A stretch of DNA of 64,000 nucleotides from Nocardia sp. NBC_01730. Its GTDB lineage: Bacteria > Actinomycetota > Actinomycetes > Mycobacteriales > Mycobacteriaceae. The notes below the pieces were generated by a model that was not told the origin of the DNA, did not search any database, and was given only the letters and a program-made list of their open reading frames with translations. A program made the position numbers and the translations under genes. Of this stretch, positions 47,401-58,400 are shown piece after piece (the first letter of the stretch is position 1; the number at the start of each line of letters is the position of its first letter). Where the stretch lies: NCBI RefSeq assembly GCF_035920445.1, contig NZ_CP109162.1, positions 6,758,001-6,822,000 of the forward strand, read 5' to 3'.

Positions 47401-50400
47401 ACGCGAAACCGACATCCAAGCATTCGCGCACGCGGATGTGCCGTTCGAACGACTGGTCGAGGTACTCAACCCGGCACGTTCCACAGCACGCCATCCACTG
47501 TTCCAGGTCGGTTTATCGTTCCAGAACCTGGCCGTCACCACACTCGAACTGCCAGGGCTGACAGTGTCGGGAGTGGACTTCGACACCGCGATCTCACAGT
47601 TCGACCTGCACCTGGTCCTCGCCGACCGATACGACCAGTCAGGGACACCGACCGGCCTCACCGGCATGTTCACCTACGCCACCGACCTATTCGACCAGAC
47701 GACTGTGCAAGGGTTCGCGCAGCGGTTCACTCGTTTGCTGGGGGAGATCCTCACCGCGCCACACACTCCGGTAGGTGATCTGGAACTGCTGGCGCCTGCT
47801 GAGCAGGGTCGGATCCTGCACGAATGGAACGATACGAAGCATCCGGTCCACTCCGGGTTGCTGCTGGATGGGTATCGGCGTGCGGTGGCTGCCGATCCGG
47901 GCGCGGTAGCGGTGGTGTTCGAGGGTGTCGAACTGACTTATGGTGAGTTCGACGCACGAGTGAACAGGCTTGCGCGGTTGCTGATCTCGCAGGGTGTGGG
48001 CGCGGAATCGTTGGTGGGGTTGGCCCTGCGGCGTTCACCCGACCTCGTGGTCGGCATGTATGCGATCGCCGCGGCGGGTGGGGCGTGGGTGCCGCTGGAC
48101 CCCGACCACCCAGCCGAACGCATCGCACACATCCTGGACACCGCTCAACCGGCCTGTGTCGTGACGACCAGTACGGACGCGGTCACCGTGCCCGGCGATA
48201 TCACCGTCCTCACGATGGACACACTGGACCTCGACCGATTCGACTCTTCCCCGGTGCGTGCTGGGGAACTACTGCGTCCGGTATCGCCGCAGCATCCGGC
48301 GTATGTGATTTTCACGTCGGGGTCGACAGGTCGGCCGAAGGGTGTGGCGGTATCGCATGCGGCGATCAACAACCAGATCGAGTGGATGTTGGCGCAATAC
48401 CCACTCGGTCGGGGTGATGTGTATCTGCAGAAGACAGCGACAACGTTCGATGTGTCGTTGTGGGGTTATTTCATGCCGTTGCGGGCAGGCGCGAAACTGG
48501 TCGTCGCTACGCATGACGGGCACCGCGACCCTGCCTACGTCGCGGACACGATCACCGCGCAACGGGTCACGGTCACCGATTTCGTGCCCTCGATGCTGGC
48601 GGTATTCGCCACACAGTTGACCCCGGGGTCGGTTCCGACGCTGCGGGATGTTTTCGTGATCGGTGAAGCGCTGCCACCGGAAACAGTGACAGCCTGGCAG
48701 ACCGTATCCGGTGCGGTACTGCACAACCTCTACGGTCCGACCGAGGCCGCGGTATCGGTCACCTACTGGCCCGCCGACGGGCGTGACGAGCGGACCGTAC
48801 CGATCGGGCGCCCGCAATGGAACACCCAGGTGTATGTGCTGGACTCACGCCTGCGCCCGGTCCCGGCCGGGGTGCCCGGTGAGTTGTATCTGGCCGGTGA
48901 CCAGCTGGCACGCGGTTATGTGACTCGACCGGATTTGACCGCGGACCGGTTCATCGCCAGCCCGTTCACGGCCGGTGAGCGGATGTACCGCACCGGTGAC
49001 CTCGTGGTATGGCGCGCACCAGCAGGGGATCTCGCGCACCGGCTGGAATACATCGGGCGCACCGATTTCCAGGTGAAGTTCCGTGGACAACGCATCGAAC
49101 TCGGCGAGATCGAAACCGCGTTGCTGACACAACCCGGCGTGAGCCAAGCAGTAGCAGTAGTCACCGGATCGAGCCTGGGCGACCAACTCGTGGCCTACAT
49201 CGTGCCCAGGTCAGGACACACCGCCGAGCAGACCGAACTGATTACCGCGATCAGCGAACGTCTACCCGCCTACATGGTGCCCGCGGCAGTCGTGGAGTTG
49301 GACGCATTCCCGCTGAACACCAGCGGCAAACTCGACCGCAAAGCACTGCCCGCACCAGAATTCGAGACCAAACTATTCCGTGCCCCCTCCACACCGACCG
49401 AGGAAATCATCGCGAACGTATTCGCCGACGTACTCGGCATCGAGCAGATCGGCGCCGACGACGACTTCTTCGCCCTGGGCGGCAACTCACTAGCCGCCAC
49501 ACAAGTCGTAGCACGCATCGGCGCCGCACTCGACTCACGAGTCCCAGTACGAACACTCTTCGAAACATCCACCGTCGCCGGACTCGCTGTGCGGGTCGCG
49601 GTCACGGCGGGTGCCGCCGCGCCGATCGAGCTGGCCGAACTGCCCGGCGGCGGTGTCGGCGAGATTCCGCTGACGCCGGTGCTTACCGCATATCTCGAAC
49701 AGGGTGGCTACAACCGGTTCTCGCAGAGCATGGTGTTGGGCCTGCCGGACGGAATCGATCGCGCAGGACTGGTCGCCACCATCGCCGCCGTTCTCGACCA
49801 CCACGATGTGCTGCGCTCGCGAGTGCGGCGCGTCGACGGGCAGTGGCAGTTCGAGGCGCTGCCGCTCGGTGGCATGGACGTGAACACGCTCATCTCCGAG
49901 GTCGACGTGCCGGCCGGAGTCGAAGAGACGGAGCTGAACCGGATTGCCGGGAAGGCGATGGATTCCGTGCTCGCGACGCTGGATCCGGCCGCAGGCAAGA
50001 TGATCACCTTCACTTGGCTGCGCCGCCCCGACGCACCCGACGCTGTCACCGTCGCGGCCCATCATTTCGTCATCGACGGTGTGTCGTGGCGCATCCTGAT
50101 CCAGGACCTCGCGGTGGCTTCGGCGCAGCGAGCGGCGGGGCAGAGGGTCACGCTGCCCGCCGTCGGGACCTCGTTCCGGCGCTGGGCACATGGCCTGGCC
50201 GCGGCGGCCACGGCAGCGGAGCGTACCGGCGAGGTCGACTACTGGCGGCAGGTGATGGCCACGCCGGATCCGTTGCTCGGTACCCGCGCCCTGGATGCCT
50301 CGGTGGACACCGATGCGACGCGCGGGCAGATCGGCATCCAGGTGTCGGCCGAGGTCACCGACGCTGTCCTGACCGAGGTTCCGGCGCTGTACCGCGCCGA

Positions 50401-53400
50401 TGTCATCGACGGCCTGCTGGCCGCGCTCGCCGTGGCGGTGCGCACCTGGCGGGCGCGACGCGGCATCGAAGCACCCGTCACCCGGGTGCAGCTCGAGGGC
50501 CACGGCCGCGAGGAGGGCATCGTGCCCGGCGCCGACCTGACCCGCACCATCGGCCGATTCACGAGTATCTACCCGGTGGCCCTGGATCTGTCCGGCATCG
50601 ACACCGAGGCCGCCCTGGCCGGCGGTGTAGCCGCTGCGGCGGTACTCAAGTCGGTGAAGGAGCAGTTGCTCGCGGTGCCGGACAAGGGCATCGGCTACGG
50701 CATGCTGCGCTACTCGAACGAGGCCACTGCCGGCGAACTCACCGGTGACCTCGGGCAGATCGGCTTCAACTATCTCGGCCGTGTCTCGGCTGGTGGAGTG
50801 TCCGAGGGCATGGCCGATCCGGGCCGGCTGCCGACCGGCGATCCGGGAGCCATTGCGGGCAAACAGGATTCGGCGATGCCGATGCCCGCGGTGATCGACA
50901 TCAACGCGATCGTCAACGAGACCGCCGCCGGTCCGCGGATGGATGTGTCGTTCGCCTACGCCGCCGAGATCATCGGTGAAGCGGACGTCCGCGAGCTCGC
51001 CGACGAATGGCTGTCGGCACTGACCGCGCTCGCCTGCCACACCCAGGATCCGGCGGCCGGCGGGCTCACCCCGTCGGATGTGCCGCTGGTGCAGGTCACC
51101 CAGGATGAGCTGGACACCTGGCGGCAGACGCGGCCGGGTCTGTCCGATGTGCTGCCGCTGTCGCCGCTGCAGGCGGGACTGTTGTTCCTCGCCGAAGCGT
51201 CCCCGGTGGACGACTACATCATGCAGTTCGCGGTGGAGCTGTCCGGCGATGTCGATCTCGCGCGGCTGCGCGGCGCCGCGCAGGCGGTTCTTGATCGGCA
51301 CGCGAACCTGCGGACCTCCTTCGTCGCCGCCGCCGACGGCACCCCCGTACAGCTGGTGGTGGACGCCGTCGAGGTGGGATGGCAGGTCGTGGAGGATGTG
51401 CACGATGCCGAGCTGCCTGCGATTCTGGAAGCCGATCTGCGGCACCGGTTCGATCCGGCGGTGGCGCCGCTGGTGCGATTCGCGTTGTACCGCACCGAAT
51501 CCGGAAGTGCCCACCTGGTGCTGACCACCCACCACATCCTGCTCGACGGCTGGTCCATGCCGTTGCTGATGAAGGACCTGCTGGTCCTGTATGCGACGCA
51601 CGGTGATTCGTCGCAGCTTCCGCGGGTGCGGCCGTACCGCGACTACCTGGCGTGGCTGTCGCGTCAGGATCGCGATGCGGCGCTGCGGGCGTGGGCGGAG
51701 GCGCTCGACGGGCTGGAAGCGACTCCGCTCGCGCCCGCACTGGCGCGGCGCGCGGCACCGGAGCCGGGTGTCGAGACACTGGTGTTCGACCTGTCGCCGG
51801 AGCAGACCTCGGCGCTGGCGGCATTCGCCGCCGAATCCGGCGTCACCGTCAACACGGTGGTGCAGGCGGTCTGGGGCTTGGTGATCGCGGCCGGAACCGA
51901 TCGCGATGATGTGGTGTTCGGCGCCGCGGTGTCCGGTCGGCCGCCGCAGCTCGACGGCATCGACGATATGGTCGGTCTGTTCGTGAACACCATCCCGGTT
52001 CGTGTTCGGTTCGATCCGCGGTGGACCGTGCGAGAACTGCTCGGCCGCTTGCAGTCCGCGCAGGCAGCCCTGCTGGACCGGCACTACCTGGGGCTGGCCG
52101 ATATCCAGCACGCCCTCGGTGTGGACGGACTGTTCGATTCGCTGCTGGCGTACGAGTCCTATCCGATCGACACCGAAGGGCTGCAGCAGCGGGCGAGTTC
52201 GATCGACGACATGGCCATCACGGGTCTGCAGAGCGTCAACTTCAGCCACTATCCGCTGACGGTGCTGGTGGAACTGACCGCACAGCTGACGGTGAAGGTG
52301 ATCTACCAGCGCAACACCGTCGACGGTGCGGCCGCACAGGCTGTCACCGACCGGATGCGGATGCTGATCGGCGAATTCGTCGCCGGTCCGCGGCGCACGC
52401 TGGCAGCGACCAACCTGCTGCTCGACGCCGAGCAGGCGGCGTTGGACGCGGTGAACGACACCACGGCACGGGAATTCGTGGACGACGCGACACTGGTTTC
52501 GTTGTTCCACGCCCAGTGCGAGCGCACTCCCGACGCGCCCGCGGTGACATTCGGCGACGAGACGCTGACCTATGCGGAGCTCCGGTCGCGCGCGAGTCGC
52601 CTTGCCGGAGAACTCGTCCGGCGCGGTGCGGGCCCGGAGACCAGGATCGCGGTCGCGATGCGGCGTTCGCTGGAGCTGGTGGTAGCGATCTACGCGGTGC
52701 TGGAAACCGGCGCGGCCTATGTGCCGGTCGACCCGGATCATCCGGTGGAACGCAATGATTACGTGCTCACCGGTTCGGCGCCGCTGTTCGTGCTCACCAC
52801 GGTCGAGGACGGGTTCGAAACCGACACCGCGGCGACGGTGCTCGATATCGAGCGGCTCGAACCCGCTTCGCAAGAGGTGAATATCGCGACCGCTGCCGAG
52901 CGGATCTCCGAGCCGAGCGAGTCGCGTCCGGGTGCCGTGAGAGTACGGCCGGACAACACCGCCTACGTTATCTACACCTCGGGCTCCACCGGACGCCCGA
53001 AGGGTGTGATGATCACGCACCGGCAGATGGTGAACCAGTTCCGCTGGAACCAGCGCGAATACCCGCACACCACCGGCGATGTGGTGCTGCACAAGACCCC
53101 GATCACGTTCGACATCTCGACGTGGGAGTTGTTTTGGCCGTTGCAGACCGGCGCCCGTATCGTGGTCGCCGAACCGGACGGGCACCGCGATCCACGGTAT
53201 CTGGCCGAGGTGATCGAGAAGGAGTCCGTCAGCACGGTGCACTTCGTGCCGTCGATGCTGGACGCGTATCTGGAACTGGAGCAACTCCCGAATACCTTGC
53301 CGTGCCGGGTTTTCGCTGCCGGTGAGGCGCTGACCGCCACCACCGCGGCCGCGTTCCACGACCGGATGTCCGGCGAGTTGTACAACTGGTATGGCCCCGC

Positions 53401-55126
53401 CGAGGCGACGGTGGTGACCGCCGCCGCGGTGCCTGCTTCCACTCCGCTGTCTCCGACCGGCCGTGGCGAGATCCGCGGCGCGGTGCCGATCGGTGCCCCG
53501 GCGGCCAATACCCGGGTATTCGTGCTCGACCGCCAGCTGCGGCAGGTGCCGGTCGGCGCGACCGGCGAACTGTACGTTGCCGGTGTGCAATTGGCTCGCG
53601 GCTACCTCGGTGCGCCGGCGTTGACGGCCGAACGATTCGTCGCCAACCCGTACGAGCCGGGCGCCCGGCTCTACCGCACCGGTGACATCGTCAAGCTGGT
53701 GGGCCGTTCCGCAAGCTCCGCCCCCGCAGGAGAACTCGATTCCCCCGTCCTCGAATACCTCGGACGCGCCGACTTCCAGGTGAAACTGCGCGGCCAGCGC
53801 ATCGAGCTGGGCGAGATCGAAGCCGTCCTGCTGGAGCACGATTCAGTCGGTCACGCCGCGGTCGCGCTGGTACCGGAGCCGGATCGCCTGGTCGGCTATG
53901 TGGTGGCCGCATCCGGTCACATGATCGACGAGGCGGCACTGCTCGAGCACACTCGACGTGGGCTGCCGGCGTACATGGTGCCGTCGGTGCTCGTCACGCT
54001 GCCGGAGCTGCCGCTGAACGCGAGCGGAAAGCTTGATCGCAAGGCGTTACCGGTCCCCGCCTTCACCGCGCGGCCCTACCGCGAGCCGGTGACCCCGCTG
54101 CAGCAAGCGGTCGCGGCGGTGTTCGCGGAGGTGCTCGGTATCGAACGGGCCGGTCTGGACGACGACTTCTTCGCGCTGGGCGGCACCAGCCTGGTCGCCA
54201 GCCAAGCGGTGAGCCGGCTGCGTCGGGCCACCGGCGCGCAACTGCGGGTGCAGTGGTTCTTCCTGGACCCGACGGTGGCCGGTATATCGACTCGGATCAT
54301 GGAGGCGCTGGAATCCGGCCTCGACTACGATGCTGGCTCCGATGCCTCGATGAGCGTGATACTGCCGATCCGCAAGACCGGCAGCCGGAAACCGCTGTTC
54401 TGCATCCACCCGATGTACGGCCTGTCCTGGTGCTACAGCGGGCTGGCCCAGCAGCTGGACACGCAGCAGCCCATCTACGGTGTGCAGTCCCCGGCGCTGT
54501 CGGAGGACGCCGATCCGCCGGAGTCCTTGCACGACATGGCCGCCCGCTACCTGGCGGAGATCACCGCCGTCCAGCCGGAGGGGCCGTACCGCCTGCTCGG
54601 CTGGTCGCTCGGCGGTGTGCTCGCGCACGAGATCGCGGTGCGGTTGCGGGCGGCAGGGCAGGAAGTCGAGCTGCTCGCCATGCTGGACAGCGACCACAGC
54701 TTCGACATCGACTTCTTCCACGACGCCATGCTGGAGGTGCTGGCCGAGATCGGTATCCAGGGCATCGACCCGCAACAGTTGAGTGTGCTGAGCGAAGCGG
54801 ACTTCATGAAGCTGTACGAGGCGCTCCCGACGGACATGGTGGCGTTGACGCCGGACCGGCTGCGGCGGATCTACACCAGTGCGGTGCGGTCGGCCGAACT
54901 CACCCAGAGCTACACCCCGCAGGTGTTCGACGGGACGGTGCAGTTCTTCAAGGCCATGCAGAACGACGGCGTGCAGCGGGACATCGTCGCGGCGTGGCGG
55001 CCCTACGCCGCCGGGGTCACCGTGCACCAGGTGGCGGCCAGCCACGAGACGATGACCCAGCCCGAGGCGCTGGCCGTCATCGGCCCCGTGCTGGCCGATC
55101 TGCTGCAGGCCGGCGACCGGAAGTAG
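41405..55126 (+). CDS. NRPS4: four-module NRPS with epimerase and thioesterase
   Basis: 4573 residues from ATG 41405 (GGAAGGGG upstream). Approximate domains: A1 20-525, PCP1 530-607, C1 621-1061, A2 1075-1585, PCP2 1590-1665, C2 1683-2128, A3 2143-2653, PCP3 2658-2732, E 2748-3218, C3 3242-3675, A4 3692-4218, PCP4 4225-4298, TE 4312-4573. E carries HHFVIDG and NYLGRV-type motifs. The C after it starts [12 protein letters not shown] and has HHILLDG, typical of a DCL domain that accepts a D-residue donor. The module-3 residue is thus D-configured. By-eye codes: DALFVGAVA (A1, perhaps aromatic), DVWDFILVS (A2 and A3, same sequence), DIWHFAWVV (A4, unassigned). TE has GWSLGG with Ser4401. PCP3 before E has GGNSL, not the GGDS often seen there. 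Motifs look intact throughout. Like NRPS3 it lacks a first C, so it may follow NRPS2 or NRPS1 or start alone. Confidence 0.96.
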   Translation: MTRPARVRPNRTRRPHVTTLPQLLATAVEANPTGVAVVFADAVGVLARLSYAELDERSTRLARLLIGWGVGPEDLVAVGIPRSVDSVVAVWAVAKTGAGFVPVDSNYPVDRVEHMVRDSGVVLGLTVGGVVDGLPGGVEWLVIDSDVFVRELEGYSVEPVTYADRLRPLRAEHPAYVIYTSGSTGVPKGVVVTQAGLAGLCVEQRDRYRVSEVSRTLHFASPSFDASVLELLLAVGGAATMVVVAPTVYGGDELAVLLGREGVTHAFVTPAALASVDPAGLEELRVVVVGGEACPSELVRRWVIPIPGGEREFYNAYGPTEATVATNISASLLPGVAVMIGAPIRAVTEYVLDDRLVAVPVGVVGELYIAGPQLARGYRQRPGLTAGRFVANPFDVNGSRLYRTGDLVRWSADGELEYLGRNDFQVKIRGFRIELGEIDAVLTDHESVDFAVTVGHRLDSGATILVSYVHAMGGHSIDVGGLIAHAERSLPAHMVPTSVMVLEEVPLTPAGKLDRAALPTPHLQARMFRAPVGPWEELVGEVFGELLGVGERVGADDDFFELGGNSLIATQVAARLGASVGVRIPARIVFGAPTVALLAARLAEFEGGPARRALVAVQRPQQIPLSLAQQRMWFLNQFDTGSAVNNIPFAIRLSGALDVAALQAAVVDVIERHESLRTVYPAVDGSGYQVVVPAAQTVADLTPTPITEHELLDWLRGYASTGFDVAAEVPVRLSLARLGNDDYVLAVVVHHIAADGTSIAPLVRDLMTAYLARRAATAPGWAALPVQYADYTLWQRAVLGQENDPDSVAAAQIAFWRAGLAGVAGRLDLPMDRPRPTHASGRGAVFTFLLDTPIRAGLDDLAHASGASLFMVVHSAFAVLLARLSGIGDITIGTPVAGRGEPELDGLVGMFVNMLALRTVVDPASSFRDLLETTIETDLAAFSHAELPFERLVEVLDPPRSQAHHPLFQVALFFQNMDQAQLELPDLSVNTVEFDNTAAKFDLQLTITPQQGPDTGLTGMFTYATDLFDQTTVQGFAQRFTRLLGEILTAPHTPVGDLELLAPAEQGRILHEWNDTKHPVHSGLLLDGYRRAVAADPGAVAVVFEGVELTYGEFDARVNRLARLLISQGVGAESLVGLALRRSPDLVVGMYAIAAAGGAWVPLDPDQPAERIAHILDTAQPACVVTTSTDAVTVPGDITVLTMDTLDLDRFDSSPVRAGELLRPVSPQHPAYVIFTSGSTGRPKGVAVSHAAINNQIEWMLAQYPLGRGDVYLQKTATTFDVSLWGYFMPLRAGAKLVVATHDGHRDPAYVADTITAQRVTVTDFVPSMLAVFATQLTPGSVPTLRDVFVIGEALPPETVTAWQTVSGAVLHNLYGPTEAAVSVTYWPADGRDERTVPIGRPQWNTQVYVLDSRLRPVPAGVPGELYLAGDQLARGYVTRPDLTADRFIASPFTAGERMYRTGDLVVWRAPAGDLAHRLEYIGRTDFQVKFRGQRIELGEIETALLTQPGVSQAVAVVTGSSLGDQLVAYVVAAAGDRIDPVALRSRISDILPTYMVPAAVVELDAFPLNTSGKLDRKALPEPEFEAKVFRAPSTPVEEIVAGVFADVLGIERVGADDDFFALGGNSLIATQVTARLGEALSTRVPVRLLFEAATVAALAVRVERQAGTLGRVALVAGRRPEQVPLSLAQQRMWFLNQFDTQSTAYNLPIAVRLTGSLDVSALRAAITDLVGRHEVLRTVYPALDGDPIQLILSPAQAALPLTVRSIPAVDVESAVVGLVSTQFDVTGEVPVRVALFEIQDAGAVPEYVIAMVVHHIAGDGWSVGPLVRDLMTAYVARSSGESPNWAPLQVQYADYSMWQRELLGSEDDPGSLMSDQVTYWRRALADLPEQLDLPADRPRPATQSFTGATVEVDIDAEAHRGLIEVAQSQSATLFMVVHTALAVLLARLSGTTDIAIGTPMAGRGEAALNDLIGTFINTLVFRSHIDTGEAFTDLLARQRETDIQAFAHADVPFERLVEVLNPARSTARHPLFQVGLSFQNLAVTTLELPGLTVSGVDFDTAISQFDLHLVLADRYDQSGTPTGLTGMFTYATDLFDQTTVQGFAQRFTRLLGEILTAPHTPVGDLELLAPAEQGRILHEWNDTKHPVHSGLLLDGYRRAVAADPGAVAVVFEGVELTYGEFDARVNRLARLLISQGVGAESLVGLALRRSPDLVVGMYAIAAAGGAWVPLDPDHPAERIAHILDTAQPACVVTTSTDAVTVPGDITVLTMDTLDLDRFDSSPVRAGELLRPVSPQHPAYVIFTSGSTGRPKGVAVSHAAINNQIEWMLAQYPLGRGDVYLQKTATTFDVSLWGYFMPLRAGAKLVVATHDGHRDPAYVADTITAQRVTVTDFVPSMLAVFATQLTPGSVPTLRDVFVIGEALPPETVTAWQTVSGAVLHNLYGPTEAAVSVTYWPADGRDERTVPIGRPQWNTQVYVLDSRLRPVPAGVPGELYLAGDQLARGYVTRPDLTADRFIASPFTAGERMYRTGDLVVWRAPAGDLAHRLEYIGRTDFQVKFRGQRIELGEIETALLTQPGVSQAVAVVTGSSLGDQLVAYIVPRSGHTAEQTELITAISERLPAYMVPAAVVELDAFPLNTSGKLDRKALPAPEFETKLFRAPSTPTEEIIANVFADVLGIEQIGADDDFFALGGNSLAATQVVARIGAALDSRVPVRTLFETSTVAGLAVRVAVTAGAAAPIELAELPGGGVGEIPLTPVLTAYLEQGGYNRFSQSMVLGLPDGIDRAGLVATIAAVLDHHDVLRSRVRRVDGQWQFEALPLGGMDVNTLISEVDVPAGVEETELNRIAGKAMDSVLATLDPAAGKMITFTWLRRPDAPDAVTVAAHHFVIDGVSWRILIQDLAVASAQRAAGQRVTLPAVGTSFRRWAHGLAAAATAAERTGEVDYWRQVMATPDPLLGTRALDASVDTDATRGQIGIQVSAEVTDAVLTEVPALYRADVIDGLLAALAVAVRTWRARRGIEAPVTRVQLEGHGREEGIVPGADLTRTIGRFTSIYPVALDLSGIDTEAALAGGVAAAAVLKSVKEQLLAVPDKGIGYGMLRYSNEATAGELTGDLGQIGFNYLGRVSAGGVSEGMADPGRLPTGDPGAIAGKQDSAMPMPAVIDINAIVNETAAGPRMDVSFAYAAEIIGEADVRELADEWLSALTALACHTQDPAAGGLTPSDVPLVQVTQDELDTWRQTRPGLSDVLPLSPLQAGLLFLAEASPVDDYIMQFAVELSGDVDLARLRGAAQAVLDRHANLRTSFVAAADGTPVQLVVDAVEVGWQVVEDVHDAELPAILEADLRHRFDPAVAPLVRFALYRTESGSAHLVLTTHHILLDGWSMPLLMKDLLVLYATHGDSSQLPRVRPYRDYLAWLSRQDRDAALRAWAEALDGLEATPLAPALARRAAPEPGVETLVFDLSPEQTSALAAFAAESGVTVNTVVQAVWGLVIAAGTDRDDVVFGAAVSGRPPQLDGIDDMVGLFVNTIPVRVRFDPRWTVRELLGRLQSAQAALLDRHYLGLADIQHALGVDGLFDSLLAYESYPIDTEGLQQRASSIDDMAITGLQSVNFSHYPLTVLVELTAQLTVKVIYQRNTVDGAAAQAVTDRMRMLIGEFVAGPRRTLAATNLLLDAEQAALDAVNDTTAREFVDDATLVSLFHAQCERTPDAPAVTFGDETLTYAELRSRASRLAGELVRRGAGPETRIAVAMRRSLELVVAIYAVLETGAAYVPVDPDHPVERNDYVLTGSAPLFVLTTVEDGFETDTAATVLDIERLEPASQEVNIATAAERISEPSESRPGAVRVRPDNTAYVIYTSGSTGRPKGVMITHRQMVNQFRWNQREYPHTTGDVVLHKTPITFDISTWELFWPLQTGARIVVAEPDGHRDPRYLAEVIEKESVSTVHFVPSMLDAYLELEQLPNTLPCRVFAAGEALTATTAAAFHDRMSGELYNWYGPAEATVVTAAAVPASTPLSPTGRGEIRGAVPIGAPAANTRVFVLDRQLRQVPVGATGELYVAGVQLARGYLGAPALTAERFVANPYEPGARLYRTGDIVKLVGRSASSAPAGELDSPVLEYLGRADFQVKLRGQRIELGEIEAVLLEHDSVGHAAVALVPEPDRLVGYVVAASGHMIDEAALLEHTRRGLPAYMVPSVLVTLPELPLNASGKLDRKALPVPAFTARPYREPVTPLQQAVAAVFAEVLGIERAGLDDDFFALGGTSLVASQAVSRLRRATGAQLRVQWFFLDPTVAGISTRIMEALESGLDYDAGSDASMSVILPIRKTGSRKPLFCIHPMYGLSWCYSGLAQQLDTQQPIYGVQSPALSEDADPPESLHDMAARYLAEITAVQPEGPYRLLGWSLGGVLAHEIAVRLRAAGQEVELLAMLDSDHSFDIDFFHDAMLEVLAEIGIQGIDPQQLSVLSEADFMKLYEALPTDMVALTPDRLRRIYTSAVRSAELTQSYTPQVFDGTVQFFKAMQNDGVQRDIVAAWRPYAAGVTVHQVAASHETMTQPEALAVIGPVLADLLQAGDRK
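41453..46269 (+). repeat. 4.8-kb near-identical block, NRPS4 copy
   Basis: Second copy of the block at 28929-33745. Both copies carry the same unusual codon style in A1 (many TTG, GTT and GGT codons) and C-ending codons in the C domain, so the copies descend from one mosaic parent. Confidence 0.9.
47654..49188 (+). repeat. third copy of the A2 domain block inside NRPS4
   Basis: About 1535 bp match 44450-45984 of the same gene (offset 3204) and 31926-33460 of NRPS3. Two differences from 44450-45984 were noticed: a silent change at 48166, and CAA to CAC giving DPDH instead of DPDQ. The block runs from the end of the C domain through almost all of the A domain, so A3 of NRPS4 is a recent copy of A2. 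Confidence 0.9.
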
Positions 55127-55199
55127 TCCCGCTGGCGGTCGGTGGAATCACGGGTGGCAGTGGGAGCGCTATCACAGGACCCTCGCGTCTAGCGGTTCA

Positions 55200-55233
55200 C
55201 TGTCGACGCGCGACCCGAATTGCGCGTCGACAG
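55200..55233. promoter_or_regulatory. inverted repeat between NRPS4 and NRPS5
   Basis: CTGTCGACGCG (55200-55210) and CGCGTCGACAG (55223-55233) are perfect 11-bp inverted repeats, 73 bases after the NRPS4 stop. The element and the sequence up to the NRPS5 ATG match the NRPS3-NRPS4 gap. Because its distance from the upstream stop differs while the downstream layout is kept, it goes with the downstream gene, which favours an operator role. Nothing else recognisable lies in 55127-55462. Confidence 0.55.
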
Positions 55234-55462
55234 GTAATAATCGTCCCCGGCACTCGCACATGCGGCCGTACCCGCGACCCGAAACCCCACGGGTCGCGCT
55301 CGGCGTCCGCCTGCGGATTCGTAACGGTCGGTATGCGCTCGTTCGATGATCATGGGCGAGCGGCAGCATGACTTGCGGGTGGCAACAACAGACAAGGTGA
55401 GGCATCTCGATGGTTCGGGCAGTCGGGCAGCGGTGTGACGAGACTGCGGAAGTGATGCGCGG

Positions 55463-58400
55463 ATGACCCGCCCGGCCCGCATGCACCCGACCCGCCCGAG
55501 CAGACGGCCCCGCGTCACTACGCTGCCACAGCTGATGGTCACTGCCGTCGAGGCCAATCCGAGCGGCACCGCCCTGGTCTTCGCCGACGCGACCAGCACG
55601 TCGGCCCGGCTCAGCTACGCCGAACTGGACGAGTGGTCGACCCGGTTGGCTCGGCTGTTGATCGGACGCGGCGTCGGACCCGAGGACCTGGTCGCGGTCG
55701 GGTTTCCGCGCTCGATCGCCGCCGTGGTCGCGGTCTGGGCGGTGGCCAAGACCGGCGCCGGGTTCGTCCCGATCGACCCGACCTACCCCGCCGACCGGGT
55801 CGAGCACATGATCGTCGACTGTGGAGCGGTCTTCGGGCTGACCGTCGACGAAGTCCGCGCCGATCTGCCGGATCGGGTCGAGTGGCTGTCCATCGATACC
55901 GCCGAGTGCGCGCGGCTGCTCGAGGAGTTCCCGGCCGACCCGGTCACCTACGCGGATCGGCTGCGCCAGCTGCGGGCCGAGCATCCCGCGTATGTCATCT
56001 ACACCTCGGGTTCGACGGGTATGCCGAAGGGCGTCGTGGTGACCCAGGCCGGGTTGGCGAGCTTTTGTGCGGAGCAGCGCGACCGGTGCCGGGCGACCGG
56101 TGCGTCGCGCACGTTGTATTTCGCGTCGCCGTCGTTCGATGCGTCGGTGTTGGAGTTGCTGCTCGCGCTTGGTGGGGCGGCCACGATGGTGGTCGCGTCG
56201 CCGACGGTGCACGGCGGCGATGAGCTGGCCGCGCTGTTGCGCAGGGAGGGTGTGACGCATGCGTTCGTCACGCCCGCCGTGCTGGCGTCGGTGGATCCCG
56301 CGGGCTTGGACGAGCTGCGTGTCGTGGTCGTCGGTGGCGAGGTGTGCCCGCCGGCGCTGGTGCGGCGCTGGGCACTACCGGTCTCGTCTGGGCGAACCCG
56401 TGAGTTCTTCAACGCTTACGGGCCGACCGAGACCACGATCATGACGAACATCAGTGCACCATTGGTGCCCGGCGCGCCGGTGTCTATCGGCGCGCCGATC
56501 CGGGCGATCACCGAGTACGTGCTGGACGAACGTCTGGCGCCGGTCCCGATCGGCGTGGTCGGCGAGCTGTATATCGCCGGAGCGCAGCTGGCCCGCGGCT
56601 ATCATCAGCGGCCAGGGCTCACGGCCGTGTGGTTTGTGGCGAATCCGTTCGACTCGAATCATCCCCGGCTCTACCGCACCGGTGATCTGGTGCGCTGGAC
56701 CGCGGACGGTGAGTTGGAGTATCTAGGCCGTAATGACCTCCAGGTGACGATCGACGGTCTCCGTATCGTGCTCGGCGAGATCGACGCGGTGCTCGCCGCG
56801 CACGAGAGCGTCGATTTCGCCGTCACCGTCGGGCACCAGCTGAACAGCGGCGCCACGATTCTCGTCGCCTATGCGCACGCAGCTCCCGGGATGGCGGCGG
56901 ACGCGGCCGAACTGGCCGCCCTCGCCGAGCGGAGTCTGCCCGTGCACATGGTGCCGACGGTGGTCATGGTGCTGGACGAGATTCCGCTGACCCCGGTGGG
57001 CAAGGTGGATCGCCATTCGCTGCCCACACCGCGTTTGCGGACCGCCATGTTCCGCGCACCGGTCGGACTGCTGGAAGAGCTCGTCGCAGAGGTGTTCGCC
57101 GAACTGCTCGGGCCGGGAGCGGCGGTCGGCGCGGACGACAATTTCTTCGAGCTCGGCGGCACCTCGCTGACCGCGGCCGAGGTCGCGGCCCGTCTCGGCG
57201 CCGCCGTCTCGGCGCGGGTGCCTGTTCGTCTGATCTTCGAGAACGCCACCGTCGCCGGACTCGCCGAGCGGCTGAAGCCGCTGAAGGGCACGGGAGACCG
57301 CCGCGCGTTGGTTCCGGTGGAGCGCCCGGAGCGGGTTCCGTTGTCGTTGGCGCAGCAGCGGATGTGGTCTTCGAATCAGTTCGATACCGGTTCCGCGGTG
57401 AACAATATTCCGTTCGCGATCCGGTTGTCGGGTGCGTTGGATGTAGGGGCGTTACAGGCGGCGGTCGCGGATGTGATCGAGCGCCATGAGTCGTTGCGGA
57501 CGGTGTATCCGGCGGTGGACGGTTCGGGGTATCAGGTGGTTTTGCCTGCGGCCCAGGCGGTCCCGGATCTGGCGCCCACACCGATCGCCGAGCACGAACT
57601 CCTGGACTGGTTGCGCGGATTCGCGCTGACCGGGTTCGACGTCTCGGCCGAGGTGCCGGTGCGCATCGTCTTGGCCGAGCTCGGCCACGACGAACACGCG
57701 ATCGTGGTCGTGGTGCACCACATCGCCGCTGACGACGCCTCGGTCGCGCCGTTCCTGCGGGACCTGCTCGTCGCGTTTCTGTCCCGGCGCAACGGGGCGC
57801 GGCCGTCGTGGGCTCCGCTGCCGGTGCAGTACGCGGACTACACCCTGTGGCAGCGCGCGGTGCTCGGCGACGAGAACGACCCGGACTCGGTGGCCGCGGC
57901 CCAGATCGCCTATTGGCGCCGTGCCCTGGCGGGCATCCCAGATCGGATCGACCTGGCCTCCGACCGGCCGCGTCCGGTCGTCGCCTCCGGCCGAGGCGCG
58001 GAGTACACCCTCGAGGTGGATGCCTCGGCGCATCGCGGGCTCGCCGAGCTCGCGCAGCGCACTGGCACCTCGGAGTTCATGGTGGTGCACAGCGTGCTCG
58101 CGGCCTTGCTCGCCCGGCTCACCGGGACCGCCGACATCACCATCGGCACACCGGTCGCGGGTCGCGGCCAGCGGGAACTCGACGGGCTGATCGGCATGTT
58201 CGTCAACATGCTTGTGCTGCGCACCAGGATCGACCAAGGCGCGTCGTTCCGTGCGCTGCTCGCCGACGCCGAAGAGATCGATTCGGCGGCGTTCTCGCAT
58301 GCCGAGCTGCCGTTCGAGCGGTTGGTCGAAGTGCTGGACCCGGTGCGTTCGCAGGCGCACCATCCGCTTTTCCAGGTGGCGCTGTTCTTCCGGAACATGG

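Noticed and set aside
49009..50748. A 579-codon plus-strand frame inside NRPS4
   Set aside because: It is an out-of-frame shadow of the A3-PCP3-E region; the composition is Arg/Gly-rich and the NRPS4 frame is continuous.
49535..53839. A 1434-codon minus-strand reading frame opposite NRPS4
   Set aside because: High-GC coding strands commonly leave a long open frame on the complement. The product is Arg/His/Gln-rich with no domain, and the plus strand encodes intact NRPS domains.
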